Positions 1 through 7,469 of a DNA stretch of 64,000 nucleotides are shown here, one piece after another (within the stretch, counting starts at the first letter, position 1; every line of letters starts with the position of its first letter). A program made the translations under genes and the position numbers. The notes under the pieces were generated by a model. The model saw only the letters and a program-made list of their open reading frames with translations. It was not told the origin of the DNA and did no database searches. The DNA comes from Pseudomonas sp. SID14000 (lineage in GTDB: Bacteria > Pseudomonadota > Gammaproteobacteria > Pseudomonadales > Pseudomonadaceae): contig NZ_NFZQ01000018.1 of NCBI RefSeq assembly GCF_002165135.1, forward strand, positions 19,888 to 83,887, in the 5' to 3' direction.

Positions 1-1164
1 CACGACGAACTGTTCAGCCGCGCCACGCCCGCAGGCAGCACGGCCTGGCCGCTGCATACCCTGGACGGGCGCCAGGTGTTCGCCAGCCTGCGTGGCCAGG
101 CGCGCGCACCGGTGTGGTCGGTGCCAGCCGCCCAGCCGCGCCCCGTGCGGCAAGCGGAGCCGCTAATCTGTCTGCTCGACCCGGCCTTGCAGAACGACTT
201 CCGCCGTAGCGTACGGGTGTTCGAGCGCGATGTGCCGCTGCTGCTGCGCGGCGAGACCGGCTGTGGCAAGGAGGCCTTCGCCCAGGCTGTGCACCAGGCC
301 AGCGAGCGGCGTAGCAAGCCGTTCGTCGCCATCAACTGCGCGTCGATCCCGGAGAGCCTGATCGAGAGCGAACTGTTCGGCTACCGCGGCGGCAGCTTTA
401 CCGGTGCGCGCAAGGAAGGCATGCGCGGCAAGCTGTTGCAGGCTGACGGCGGCACCTTGCTGCTGGACGAGATCGGCGACATGCCACTGGCCCTGCAAAC
501 CCGCCTGCTGCGAGTGCTGGAGGAGCGCCAGGTGGTACCGATCGGTGGCGAGCCGCAGGCAGTCGACGTGCGCATCGTCAGCGCGACCCACCGTGACCTG
601 CTGGAGCGGGTGGAGCAGGGCAGTTTCCGCGAGGACCTGTATTACCGCCTGAATGGCCTGGAGGTGGCATTGCCGGCAGTGCGCGAGCGCAGTGACAAGG
701 CGCAGTTGCTGGATTTTCTGCTGCGTCAGGAGGCACAGGGAGAACCGATCGATATCGAGCCCAGGGCGCGACAGGCACTGCTCGACTTCGCCTGGCCGGG
801 CAACGTGCGGCAGATGCGCAACGTGCTGCGTACGCTGGTGGCACTTTGCGAAGACTCCCGGATCATGTTCCCTGATCTCCCCGCCATTGTTCGCAACACG
901 CCGGCCCTTGTAGGAGCGACCTTGTGTCGCGAATGGGCCGCAGAGCCGCCCCAGGATCTCAACCGCGCAGCTCAAACCGCCAGGGCTGCTGTGCAGCCCG
1001 ATCGCGACACAAGGCCGCTCCTACAGGATGCGGAGCGGCAAGCATTGTTGGAGACGCTAGAGGCAAAACACTGGCACCTCACCCGTGTCGCCGAGCACTT
1101 GGGCATCAGCCGCAATACCTTGTATCGAAAACTGCGCAAACACGGCATCACCAGGGCCGACTGA
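1..1164 (+). CDS. Sigma-54-dependent activator, 5' end outside the window
   Basis: The frame is open from base 1, so the N-terminal sensor region lies upstream and only the last 387 residues are seen. An AAA+ sigma-54 interaction domain is clear: Walker A GETGCGKE near visible residue 84, a GSFTGA loop (the usual GAFTGA with Ala changed to Ser), Walker B LLLDEIGD, and a Fis-type helix-turn-helix at the C terminus (LGISRNTLYRKLRKHGI). The family couples ATP hydrolysis to open-complex formation by sigma-54 RNA polymerase. An inverted pair of REP sequences (907-1027) lies in frame between the AAA+ domain and the DNA-binding domain and is translated as roughly 40 extra residues. It resembles AcoR, encoded 11 kb downstream, but its target is probably in the unseen upstream DNA. 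The family call is secure; the target is unknown. Confidence 0.93.
   Translation, partial: HDELFSRATPAGSTAWPLHTLDGRQVFASLRGQARAPVWSVPAAQPRPVRQAEPLICLLDPALQNDFRRSVRVFERDVPLLLRGETGCGKEAFAQAVHQASERRSKPFVAINCASIPESLIESELFGYRGGSFTGARKEGMRGKLLQADGGTLLLDEIGDMPLALQTRLLRVLEERQVVPIGGEPQAVDVRIVSATHRDLLERVEQGSFREDLYYRLNGLEVALPAVRERSDKAQLLDFLLRQEAQGEPIDIEPRARQALLDFAWPGNVRQMRNVLRTLVALCEDSRIMFPDLPAIVRNTPALVGATLCREWAAEPPQDLNRAAQTARAAVQPDRDTRPLLQDAERQALLETLEAKHWHLTRVAEHLGISRNTLYRKLRKHGITRAD
907..1027. repeat. REP pair (BIME) inside a coding region
   Basis: Two REP units face each other. The left begins TGTAGGAGCGACCTTGTGTC near 909; the right is its near reverse complement, ending CCGCTCCTACAGG at 1027. Both belong to the same sequence family as the REPs flanking the transposase at 27097-27552. 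The total length keeps the surrounding reading frame open. Confidence 0.9.
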
Positions 1165-1230
1165 GCGAAACATCTGGTGCGATTTATCGCGCCCTGGGCT
1201 ACCCTGCCTCGATGTTTTGCGAGGTCGACC

Positions 1231-2580
1231 ATGCATATTCACATTCTCGGTATTTGCGGCACTTTCATGGGCTCGCTGGCGGTGCTGGCCAAGGAACTTG
1301 GCCACCGCGTCACTGGCTCTGACGCCAACGTCTATCCCCCGATGAGCACCCAGCTCGAAGCCCAGGGCATCGAGCTGACCCAAGGCTATGACCCGGCGCA
1401 GCTGGACCCGGCGCCAGACCTGGTGGTCATCGGCAACGCCATGTCGCGTGGCAACCCGGCGGTGGAGTACGTGCTGAACAAGGGCCTGCCCTATGTTTCC
1501 GGCCCGCAGTGGCTGGCTGACCACGTGCTGCAGGGCCGCTGGGTGCTGGCCGTTGCCGGTACCCACGGCAAGACCACTACCAGCAGCATGCTGGCCTGGG
1601 TGCTGGAGCACGCCGGCATGAGCCCGGGCTTCCTGATCGGCGGTGTGCCGCAGAATTTCTCGGTGTCGGCGCGCCTGGGCGATACGCCGTTCTTCGTGGT
1701 CGAAGCCGACGAGTACGACAGCGCCTTCTTCGACAAGCGCTCGAAGTTCGTCCACTACCACCCACGCACGGCGATCCTCAACAACCTTGAGTTCGACCAC
1801 GCGGACATCTTCCCCGACCTGGCCTCGATCGAGCGGCAGTTCCACCATCTGGTGCGCACCATCCCCAGCGAAGGCCTGGTCATCCATCCCACCACCGAGC
1901 TGGCGCTGGAGCGGGTGATCGGCATGGGCTGCTGGACCCCGGTGCAGACCACCGGTGAAGGTGGCCAATGGCAAGCCCGCCTGCTCAGCCCCGATGGCTC
2001 GCGCTTCGAAGTGCTGTTCGACGGCGAAGTGCAGGGCGTGGTGGACTGGGCGCTGACCGGCCAGCACAACGTTGCCAACGCCTTGGCTACCCTGGCAGCA
2101 GCACGCCATGTGGGCGTGGTGCCGGCCATGGGCATCGAAGGGCTGAGCGCCTTCAAGAGCGTCAAGCGGCGCATGGAGAAGGTTGCCGAAGTGCAAGGCG
2201 TGACCATCTACGATGACTTCGCCCACCACCCGACCGCCATCGCCACCACCCTCGACGGCCTGCGCAAGCGCGTTGGCGAGGCCCCGGTGATCGCGGTGAT
2301 CGAGCCGCGCTCCAACTCGATGAAGCTCGGTGCTCACCGTGACGGCCTGCCGGAAAGCGTCAACGACGCCGACCAGGTGATCTGGTACGCCCCGGCCAAC
2401 CTTGGCTGGGACCTGGCTGCCACCGCCGCGCAATGCAAAGTGCCCAGCGTGGTGGCCGACAGCCTCGAAGCGATCATCGAGCGGGTCAAGGGCCAGGCTC
2501 GCCCAGGCACCCATGTAGTGATCATGAGCAACGGCGGCTTCGGCGGCCTGCACGGCAAGCTGGCCGAGGCCCTGAAGTGA
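1231..2580 (+). CDS. mpl: UDP-N-acetylmuramate:L-Ala-gamma-D-Glu-meso-DAP ligase
   Basis: This 449-residue Mur-ligase family enzyme reattaches the recycled tripeptide L-Ala-gamma-D-Glu-meso-DAP to UDP-MurNAc in the cytoplasm, saving peptidoglycan precursors. The N terminus MHIHILGICGTFMGSLA is the Mpl/MurC Rossmann start. The ATP loop GTHGKTTTSSML is at about residues 111-122, and EADEYDSAFFDKRSKF and DDFAHHPTAI are typical of Mpl. The ATG at 1231 is preferred to the upstream in-frame start at 1177 because family conservation begins exactly there. Its stop overlaps the GTG start of ubiX, implying translational coupling. Length matches the family. Confidence 0.97.
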   Translation: MHIHILGICGTFMGSLAVLAKELGHRVTGSDANVYPPMSTQLEAQGIELTQGYDPAQLDPAPDLVVIGNAMSRGNPAVEYVLNKGLPYVSGPQWLADHVLQGRWVLAVAGTHGKTTTSSMLAWVLEHAGMSPGFLIGGVPQNFSVSARLGDTPFFVVEADEYDSAFFDKRSKFVHYHPRTAILNNLEFDHADIFPDLASIERQFHHLVRTIPSEGLVIHPTTELALERVIGMGCWTPVQTTGEGGQWQARLLSPDGSRFEVLFDGEVQGVVDWALTGQHNVANALATLAAARHVGVVPAMGIEGLSAFKSVKRRMEKVAEVQGVTIYDDFAHHPTAIATTLDGLRKRVGEAPVIAVIEPRSNSMKLGAHRDGLPESVNDADQVIWYAPANLGWDLAATAAQCKVPSVVADSLEAIIERVKGQARPGTHVVIMSNGGFGGLHGKLAEALK

Positions 2581-3206
2581 GCGGGCCGGAGCGCATCACC
2601 CTGGCCATGACGGGCGCCTCTGGCGCCCAGTATGGCCTGCGCCTGCTCGATTGCCTGGTGCGTGAGGACCGCGAGGTGCACTTCCTGATCTCCAAGGCTG
2701 CGCAACTGGTGATGGCCACCGAGACCGACGTGGTGCTGCCGGCCAAGCCGCAGGCGATGCAGGCCTTCCTCACCGAATACACCGGCGCTGCCGACGGGCA
2801 GATTCGCGTGTATGGCAAGGAAGACTGGATGTCCCCGGTGGCCTCGGGCTCCGGCGCCCCGGCGGCGATGGTGGTGGTACCCTGTTCCACCGGCACCTTG
2901 TCGGCGATTGCCACCGGTGCCTGCAACAACCTGATCGAACGTGCTGCCGACGTCACCCTCAAGGAGCGTCGCCAGCTGATCCTGGTGCCCCGCGAAGCGC
3001 CATTCTCCACCATCCACCTGGAGAACATGCTCAAGCTGTCGCAAATGGGCGCGGTGATCCTGCCGGCGTCGCCGGGCTTCTATCACCAGCCGCAGACCAT
3101 CGACGACCTAGTCGACTTTGTCGTGGCGCGCATTCTCAACCTGCTGAACATTCCCCAGGATATGTTGCCGCGTTGGGGTGAGCACCACTTCGGGGTGGAT
3201 GATTGA
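2577..3206 (+). CDS. ubiX: Flavin prenyltransferase UbiX
   Basis: UbiX (209 residues) joins a dimethylallyl group to FMN to make prenylated FMN, the cofactor of the UbiD decarboxylase in ubiquinone synthesis. MTGASGAQYG is the FMN-binding start of the flavoprotein fold, VVVPCSTGTLSAIATG is the conserved Cys-Ser segment, and REAPFSTIHLENMLKL with PASPGFYHQP are family signatures. I place the start at the GTG at 2577, which overlaps the mpl stop and gives the usual N terminus (fM-SGPERITLAMTGASG). The ATG at 2607 would cut away the first beta strand. Its stop overlaps the next gene's TTG start. Confidence 0.95.
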   Translation: MSGPERITLAMTGASGAQYGLRLLDCLVREDREVHFLISKAAQLVMATETDVVLPAKPQAMQAFLTEYTGAADGQIRVYGKEDWMSPVASGSGAPAAMVVVPCSTGTLSAIATGACNNLIERAADVTLKERRQLILVPREAPFSTIHLENMLKLSQMGAVILPASPGFYHQPQTIDDLVDFVVARILNLLNIPQDMLPRWGEHHFGVDD

Positions 3207-3490
3207 AGCGAACGCTGGCGGGTGTGCTGGCGCTGGTGCTGCTCGGTGGCTGCGCCACGGTGCGCACGCTGGATGCCAACAAGCCCGGGGCGCCGGTGGT
3301 GTATGCCGGTACCCGGCTGGATTTGTATGTGATCAATGGCGGGTGTTGTCCGCGTGATCATTATGGGGCTGATGCCCCGGCGTACCCGGGGCTGGACCTG
3401 CCCGGGAGCATGCTGCTCGATACCCTGTTGCTGCCGTTGTCGTTGCTCACTGCGGCCGGTATTGGTTTTCAGGCCACCGGTGGGTTGTGA
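3203..3490 (+). CDS. Small YceK/YidQ-like lipoprotein
   Basis: A 95-residue predicted lipoprotein. MKRTLAGVLALVLLGGC is a type II signal peptide with lipobox LGGC, so Cys17 should be acylated. The mature part has a Pro/Gly-rich middle and a C-terminal hydrophobic segment (LLDTLLLPLSLLTAAGIGF). This layout resembles the YceK/YidQ family of uncharacterised lipoproteins. The start is a TTG at 3203 overlapping the TGA of ubiX (ATTGA), so it appears translationally coupled as the third gene of mpl-ubiX. No enzymatic motif is visible and the function is unknown. Confidence 0.8.
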   Translation: MKRTLAGVLALVLLGGCATVRTLDANKPGAPVVYAGTRLDLYVINGGCCPRDHYGADAPAYPGLDLPGSMLLDTLLLPLSLLTAAGIGFQATGGL

Positions 3491-3585
3491 GGGCCCTTTC
3501 GCGGGTAAACCCGCTCCCACAGGTATTGCACCAGTCTTGAGATAGTGCAACTCCTGTGGGAGCGGGTTTACCCGCGAAGAGGCCC
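3491..3585. repeat. REP pair (BIME)
   Basis: Inverted REP copies of the GGAGCGGGTTTACCCGCGAA type with GGGCCTC/GAGGCCC flanks lie back to back between two convergent genes. The long stem could also act as a transcription barrier or mRNA stabiliser. Confidence 0.9.
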
Positions 3586-3598
3586 TGACAGGTGAAGG

Positions 3599-4243
3599 CT
3601 ATTTTTTGCCCAACCTGCGCAACTCATCCGACTCCACGATCCGCACCCCGTCTTCCTCCTCAAGCGCCAGCCGCCACAGCGCCCGGGCCAAGGTACAAGC
3701 CTCGATCCCACGATATTTCCCGGGTATCAGCCTGGAAAACGGCGACATCAGCTTTTCCCCGAGCCGCGGCTGGATCCGCTCGCCCAGCAGCAACGATGGC
3801 CGCACGATGGTCAGCTGCGGCCAATCCTGGGCCTTGAGTGCCTCTTCCATCTCGCCCTTGACCCGGTTGTAGAAAATCGACGATTTCGGGTCGGCGCCCA
3901 GTGCACTGACCACCAGCAGATGTCGCGCACCCATCTCCCGGGCACGCTTGCTGAACGCCACTACCATGTCCAGGTCTACCGCACGGAAGGCCGATTCGGA
4001 GCCGGCCTGCTTCAGCGTGGTGCCCAGGCAGCAAAAGGCGATATCGACCCGCCCGGCCAGCTGCGGGAGAAACACCGCCGGGTCGCCGACCGGGTTTTCC
4101 AGGTGCGGGTGCTCGGCCAGTGGCCGGCGGGTAGGCGCCAGTACGCGGGTGATGGTGGGCTCGTTGAGCAGGCGGTCGAGCAGGTGTTCACCTGTCAGAC
4201 CCGTGGCACCGGCAAGCAGGACATGCTGAGGCGTCAAATACAT
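3599..4243 (-). CDS. NAD(P)-binding oxidoreductase, HTATIP2/YbjT-like
   Basis: A 214-residue Rossmann-fold protein of the atypical short-chain dehydrogenase group. The N terminus has the dinucleotide motif LLAGATGLTGEHLLDRLL. A central FCCLGTTLKQAGSESAFRAVDLDMV stretch and HLLVVSALGADPKSSIFYNRVKGEMEEAL, containing the YxxxK pair, follow, then TIVRPSLLLGER. These features match the NAD(P)H-binding HTATIP2/YbjT-like proteins, whose substrates are mostly unknown in bacteria. It sits alone on the minus strand, separated by a REP pair from the mpl operon and followed upstream by a lipoprotein gene in the same direction. I cannot assign a substrate. Confidence 0.85.
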   Translation of the reverse strand: MYLTPQHVLLAGATGLTGEHLLDRLLNEPTITRVLAPTRRPLAEHPHLENPVGDPAVFLPQLAGRVDIAFCCLGTTLKQAGSESAFRAVDLDMVVAFSKRAREMGARHLLVVSALGADPKSSIFYNRVKGEMEEALKAQDWPQLTIVRPSLLLGERIQPRLGEKLMSPFSRLIPGKYRGIEACTLARALWRLALEEEDGVRIVESDELRRLGKK

Positions 4244-4270
4244 GATGTCTCTCCCTTGTTACACACAAGC

Positions 4271-6004
4271 TTAGTGGCTGCCGGGCATTTTCGCCTGTTC
4301 CCCCATGTTGGCCTGTGCGGCGTTACGCAACGCTTCTTCGGCCTGTTGCCGGCGCAGCTGCTGCCAGTGCTCAAGTACTCTCGGCGGCGCCCACAGCTGC
4401 GGTTCGGAGGCCTCGAAACCTTCCCTCTGTTCTCTTTCGGCAACGCTGGCTCGCGCCAGTTCAAACGCCTGTTTCAGGTCGTCGGTCTGGTTCAGCCCCT
4501 CGGCGAACAGGGCATCGCCAAAGTAGGTGAAATCGGCTTCTTCCGAGCAACCGAAGGACACGCGGTCGGCTCGGGCGGCGGTCATGATCACCGTGCGCTC
4601 ATCCTTGAGCGGTGCGATGTAGCCCCCTGAATAGCAGGCGGATATGACGATGACCTTGTCGCGGTCTTTCAGCGGGGCCAGGGCGCTTGCCAGCTCATCG
4701 GCGGACAGGTCGGCCAGCTGTAGGCGCGGCTGGTCGAGCACCAGCTGGTGGTCTTGGCTGCCATGGCTGGTGAGGTAGATGAACACCAGGTCCTCGGGGC
4801 CGCTGCGCTCGGCCAGGGTGCGGGCGGCGCGGGTGAGGTTCTCGCGTGTGGCCATGGGGCGGGTGGTCATTTGGTCGCGGTGGTTGACCAAGGTCACCTG
4901 GCCACGGGCGCCAAAGCGCACTTTGAGCATGTTGCTGACGTAGTCGGCTTCGCGCAGGAACACGCTCTGCTGGCCATCGCCGGCCACCACCAGGCTGTAT
5001 AGCTGGACCGCTGGTGCCGAGCGCGGTACCCGTGCCAGCGCCTCGTCCAGCAGCCGGCCCTGATTGAGCAAAGCCAGGTCCAGCGGGTCGGGCAACAGCT
5101 TGCCGTTCTGGTCGCGTATGCGCACACCGTTGCTCCAGGTGCCGCTTTCGACCTTGCCGTTGGCCAGGATCAGCCGGCCACGGCCATGGTAGGCATCGTT
5201 GAGGAAGCCGCCGATGTACTTGCTGCCGTCGGCCAGTTGCAGGCTGCCCTGGCCCGACAGGCGCCAGTCGGCGAAGGTGCCCTTGTAGTGGCTGCCGTCG
5301 CTGCCCAGCAGTTCGCCTTCGCCGACCAGCGAGCCGTCCTTGAACTCACCGATCCATACATCACCATCGGCGTTTTCGTAACGGCCACGGCCCTCCAGGC
5401 GGTTGTCCTTGAACTCGCCGATGTATTGCTCGCCATCGACGCTGTCGTAGGTGCCGCTGCCTTCCAGCTGGCCATTGATGAAGTGGCCGCTGAACTGGTT
5501 GCCGCTGGCGTCGCTGCGTACCCCGGCACCATTGGGTTTGCCCTTGGCGAACAGGCCCTGGTAGCGGCTTCCGTCGGCCAGCTCCAACTCGCCGGCGCCT
5601 TCGTACAGGTCGTCCTTGAACTGGCCGCGGTAGGTCTGGTCGGCTTGCTTAAGGGTACCTTCGCCGTCGCGGCGGCCGTGGCTGAAGGTGCCGGCATAGT
5701 GGCTGCCCGGGGTGGTCAGCTCACCCAGGCCCTGGAACAGCCCGGCGGCGAACTGGCCACGGTACACCTCGCCGTTGCGGCCGTGCCACTCGCCCTGGCC
5801 GTGCCATTGGCCATCCTTGAAGCTGCCGGCGTACCAACTGCCGTTGGGGTAGTCGATCCGGCCCTCGCCTTGCAGCAGGCCATCGACCACCTGCCCCCGG
5901 TACCGCCCACCGTCAGGCAGGCGCGCGTCAGGCGGGAGCAGCGATTCGCCATCGCCGCAGGCGGCGAGCAGCAGGACCAGGGTGATGGGGAGCAGTGGAC
6001 GCAT
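4271..6004 (-). CDS. MORN-repeat lipoprotein with C13 (legumain/caspase-like) peptidase domain
   Basis: A 577-residue predicted lipoprotein. MRPLLPITLVLLLAAC is a signal peptide with lipobox LAAC; this ATG is chosen because the longer frame adds a non-signal-like 31 residues. Residues about 25-300 form at least eleven MORN-type repeats (Y-x-G-x-F-x-x-G-x-x-x-G-x-G pattern). The C-terminal half carries a caspase-fold peptidase signature: FIYLTSHGSQDH with candidate catalytic His414, and VIVISACYSGGY with candidate catalytic Cys457, spaced as in peptidase family C13. A charged Gln/Arg-rich helix ends the protein. The family is known in Pseudomonas but its substrate is not established. The architecture suggests an envelope-anchored protease whose MORN array binds a membrane or partner. 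Confidence 0.88.
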   Translation of the reverse strand: MRPLLPITLVLLLAACGDGESLLPPDARLPDGGRYRGQVVDGLLQGEGRIDYPNGSWYAGSFKDGQWHGQGEWHGRNGEVYRGQFAAGLFQGLGELTTPGSHYAGTFSHGRRDGEGTLKQADQTYRGQFKDDLYEGAGELELADGSRYQGLFAKGKPNGAGVRSDASGNQFSGHFINGQLEGSGTYDSVDGEQYIGEFKDNRLEGRGRYENADGDVWIGEFKDGSLVGEGELLGSDGSHYKGTFADWRLSGQGSLQLADGSKYIGGFLNDAYHGRGRLILANGKVESGTWSNGVRIRDQNGKLLPDPLDLALLNQGRLLDEALARVPRSAPAVQLYSLVVAGDGQQSVFLREADYVSNMLKVRFGARGQVTLVNHRDQMTTRPMATRENLTRAARTLAERSGPEDLVFIYLTSHGSQDHQLVLDQPRLQLADLSADELASALAPLKDRDKVIVISACYSGGYIAPLKDERTVIMTAARADRVSFGCSEEADFTYFGDALFAEGLNQTDDLKQAFELARASVAEREQREGFEASEPQLWAPPRVLEHWQQLRRQQAEEALRNAAQANMGEQAKMPGSH

Positions 6005-6120
6005 GGCGAGAACCGGGCAAAAAGTCTGCCGAGTATGACGCAGAATGGGATCCTGAAACAGCGAACGCACGTGCTGGCGCAGCGCTCGAGCCTGCACTGC
6101 ATCGAAAAGCTGGCACGGTC

Positions 6121-6328
6121 CCTGTGGGAGCGGGCGTGCCCGCGAACACCGGCGACGCCGGTGCCATGCAGCGCGTGGTCTTCTTCGCGGGTAAACCCGC
6201 TCCCACAGGTCCAGCGGTGACTTTCAGCTTTGCGCAATACCTGTGGGAGCGGCTTTAGCCGCGAACACCGGCGAAGCCGGTGCCAGGCACCGCGTCGCCT
6301 GCTTCGCGGGCACGCCCGCTCCCACAGG
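6121..6328. repeat. Two tandem composite REP units
   Basis: This 348-base gap (6005-6352) contains no gene. It holds two successive 89-base units (6121-6209 and 6240-6328). Each is CCTGTGGGAGCGG..., a central hairpin ACCGGCGA(C/A)GCCGGT, then an inverted REP ending CCGCTCCCACAGG. A third copy of the same composite unit is at 40457-40546. Confidence 0.88.
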
Positions 6329-6352
6329 TTCCGTTTAGCCTTTGAGATGCAA

Positions 6353-7441
6353 TCAGCGCACGCCCGGCGAAACGATGATCTTCACGTTCTCCTCCTTGTT
6401 GTTCACCAGTTCTTCAAAGCCCAGCTCGACAATCTGCTCCAGCCCGATCCGCCCGGTCACCAGCGGGCGGATGTCCAGTCTGCCGTCAGCGATAAAGGCA
6501 ATCACATCGGCAAACTCACCGTTGTAAGCCAGCGCCCCCAGCACCTGTTTTTCGGTGGACACCAGTTCGAAGAAGTTGAACTCGCTGGGTTCTTCGAAGA
6601 TGCCCACCAGCACGCACTTGCCCGCCTTGCGGATGGTGTCGATGGCCAACTTGGCCGTGTGCTTGTTGCCGATACATTCAAAACTCACATCCGCTCCCAG
6701 CCCGGCAGTCAGCTTGCGGATTTCCGCCAGGGCGTCGCACTGGCTGGGGTCCAGCACCACGCTGGCGCCAACCTCTCTGGCCTTGGCCTTGCGCGCCGAG
6801 GACATTTCCAGGGCGATCACCTGCGCCGCCCCCGCTGCCTTGGCACACATGATGGTGCACAGGCCGATGGTGCCGGCGCCGACCACCACCACGGTCTGGC
6901 CAAGGAGGCTACCGGCCTTTTTCACCGCATGCATGCCCACCGCCAGCGGCTCGATCAGTGCCCCGGCCTCTGCCGGGAAGCCCTGTGGCAGCCGGTACAG
7001 CAGGTTGGCGGGCACGTTGACCAGCTCGGCGAAGGCGCCGTTGTTCATCAGGCCGGTGAAGGCCAGGCGTTCGCAGATGTTGTACAGGCCGTGGGTGCAG
7101 TAGTAGCAGGTGCCGCAATGCTGGCAGGCGTCCGCAGCCACAGGGTCACCGACCGCAAAACCTTCCACGCCTTCGCCCAGCTTGGCGATCTGACCGCAGA
7201 ACTCATGGCCGAGGATGCACTGGCCCTGGATGCCGGTCAGCGGGTGCGGTGCCTCCACCGGGATGAATACCGGGCCGGCGACATATTCGTGCAGGTCGGA
7301 GCCGCAGATGCCGCACCAGTCCACCTTGATCTGTACCCAACCGGGCGCAGGGTCGGCCGGCAAGGGCACCTGTTCGACGCGAATGTCATTGCGGCCATGC
7401 CAGACGGCGGCGCGCATGTGGGTATGGCTCAGGTCGTTCAT
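6353..7441 (-). CDS. bdh: 2,3-butanediol dehydrogenase (zinc, MDR family)
   Basis: A 362-residue zinc-dependent medium-chain dehydrogenase. The catalytic-zinc motif CGICGSDLHE is followed by GHEFCGQIAKLGEGVEGF. The structural-zinc cysteines are in ACQHCGTCYYCTHGLYNIC, and the NAD-binding motif is VVVVGAGTIGLC. Substrate follows from context: it is the last gene of the acoXABC run, where the enzyme oxidises 2,3-butanediol to acetoin to feed acetoin dehydrogenase. The 28-base gap to acoC and the shared orientation support one operon. A role on another secondary alcohol cannot be excluded by sequence alone. Confidence 0.9.
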   Translation of the reverse strand: MNDLSHTHMRAAVWHGRNDIRVEQVPLPADPAPGWVQIKVDWCGICGSDLHEYVAGPVFIPVEAPHPLTGIQGQCILGHEFCGQIAKLGEGVEGFAVGDPVAADACQHCGTCYYCTHGLYNICERLAFTGLMNNGAFAELVNVPANLLYRLPQGFPAEAGALIEPLAVGMHAVKKAGSLLGQTVVVVGAGTIGLCTIMCAKAAGAAQVIALEMSSARKAKAREVGASVVLDPSQCDALAEIRKLTAGLGADVSFECIGNKHTAKLAIDTIRKAGKCVLVGIFEEPSEFNFFELVSTEKQVLGALAYNGEFADVIAFIADGRLDIRPLVTGRIGLEQIVELGFEELVNNKEENVKIIVSPGVR

Positions 7442-7469
7442 TGTCTTTCTCCAGGCTCACGGAAAGGGC

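Noticed and set aside
6121..6328. Tandem repeats considered as a CRISPR array
   Set aside because: The units are palindromic REPs with no regular unique spacers and no cas genes nearby.
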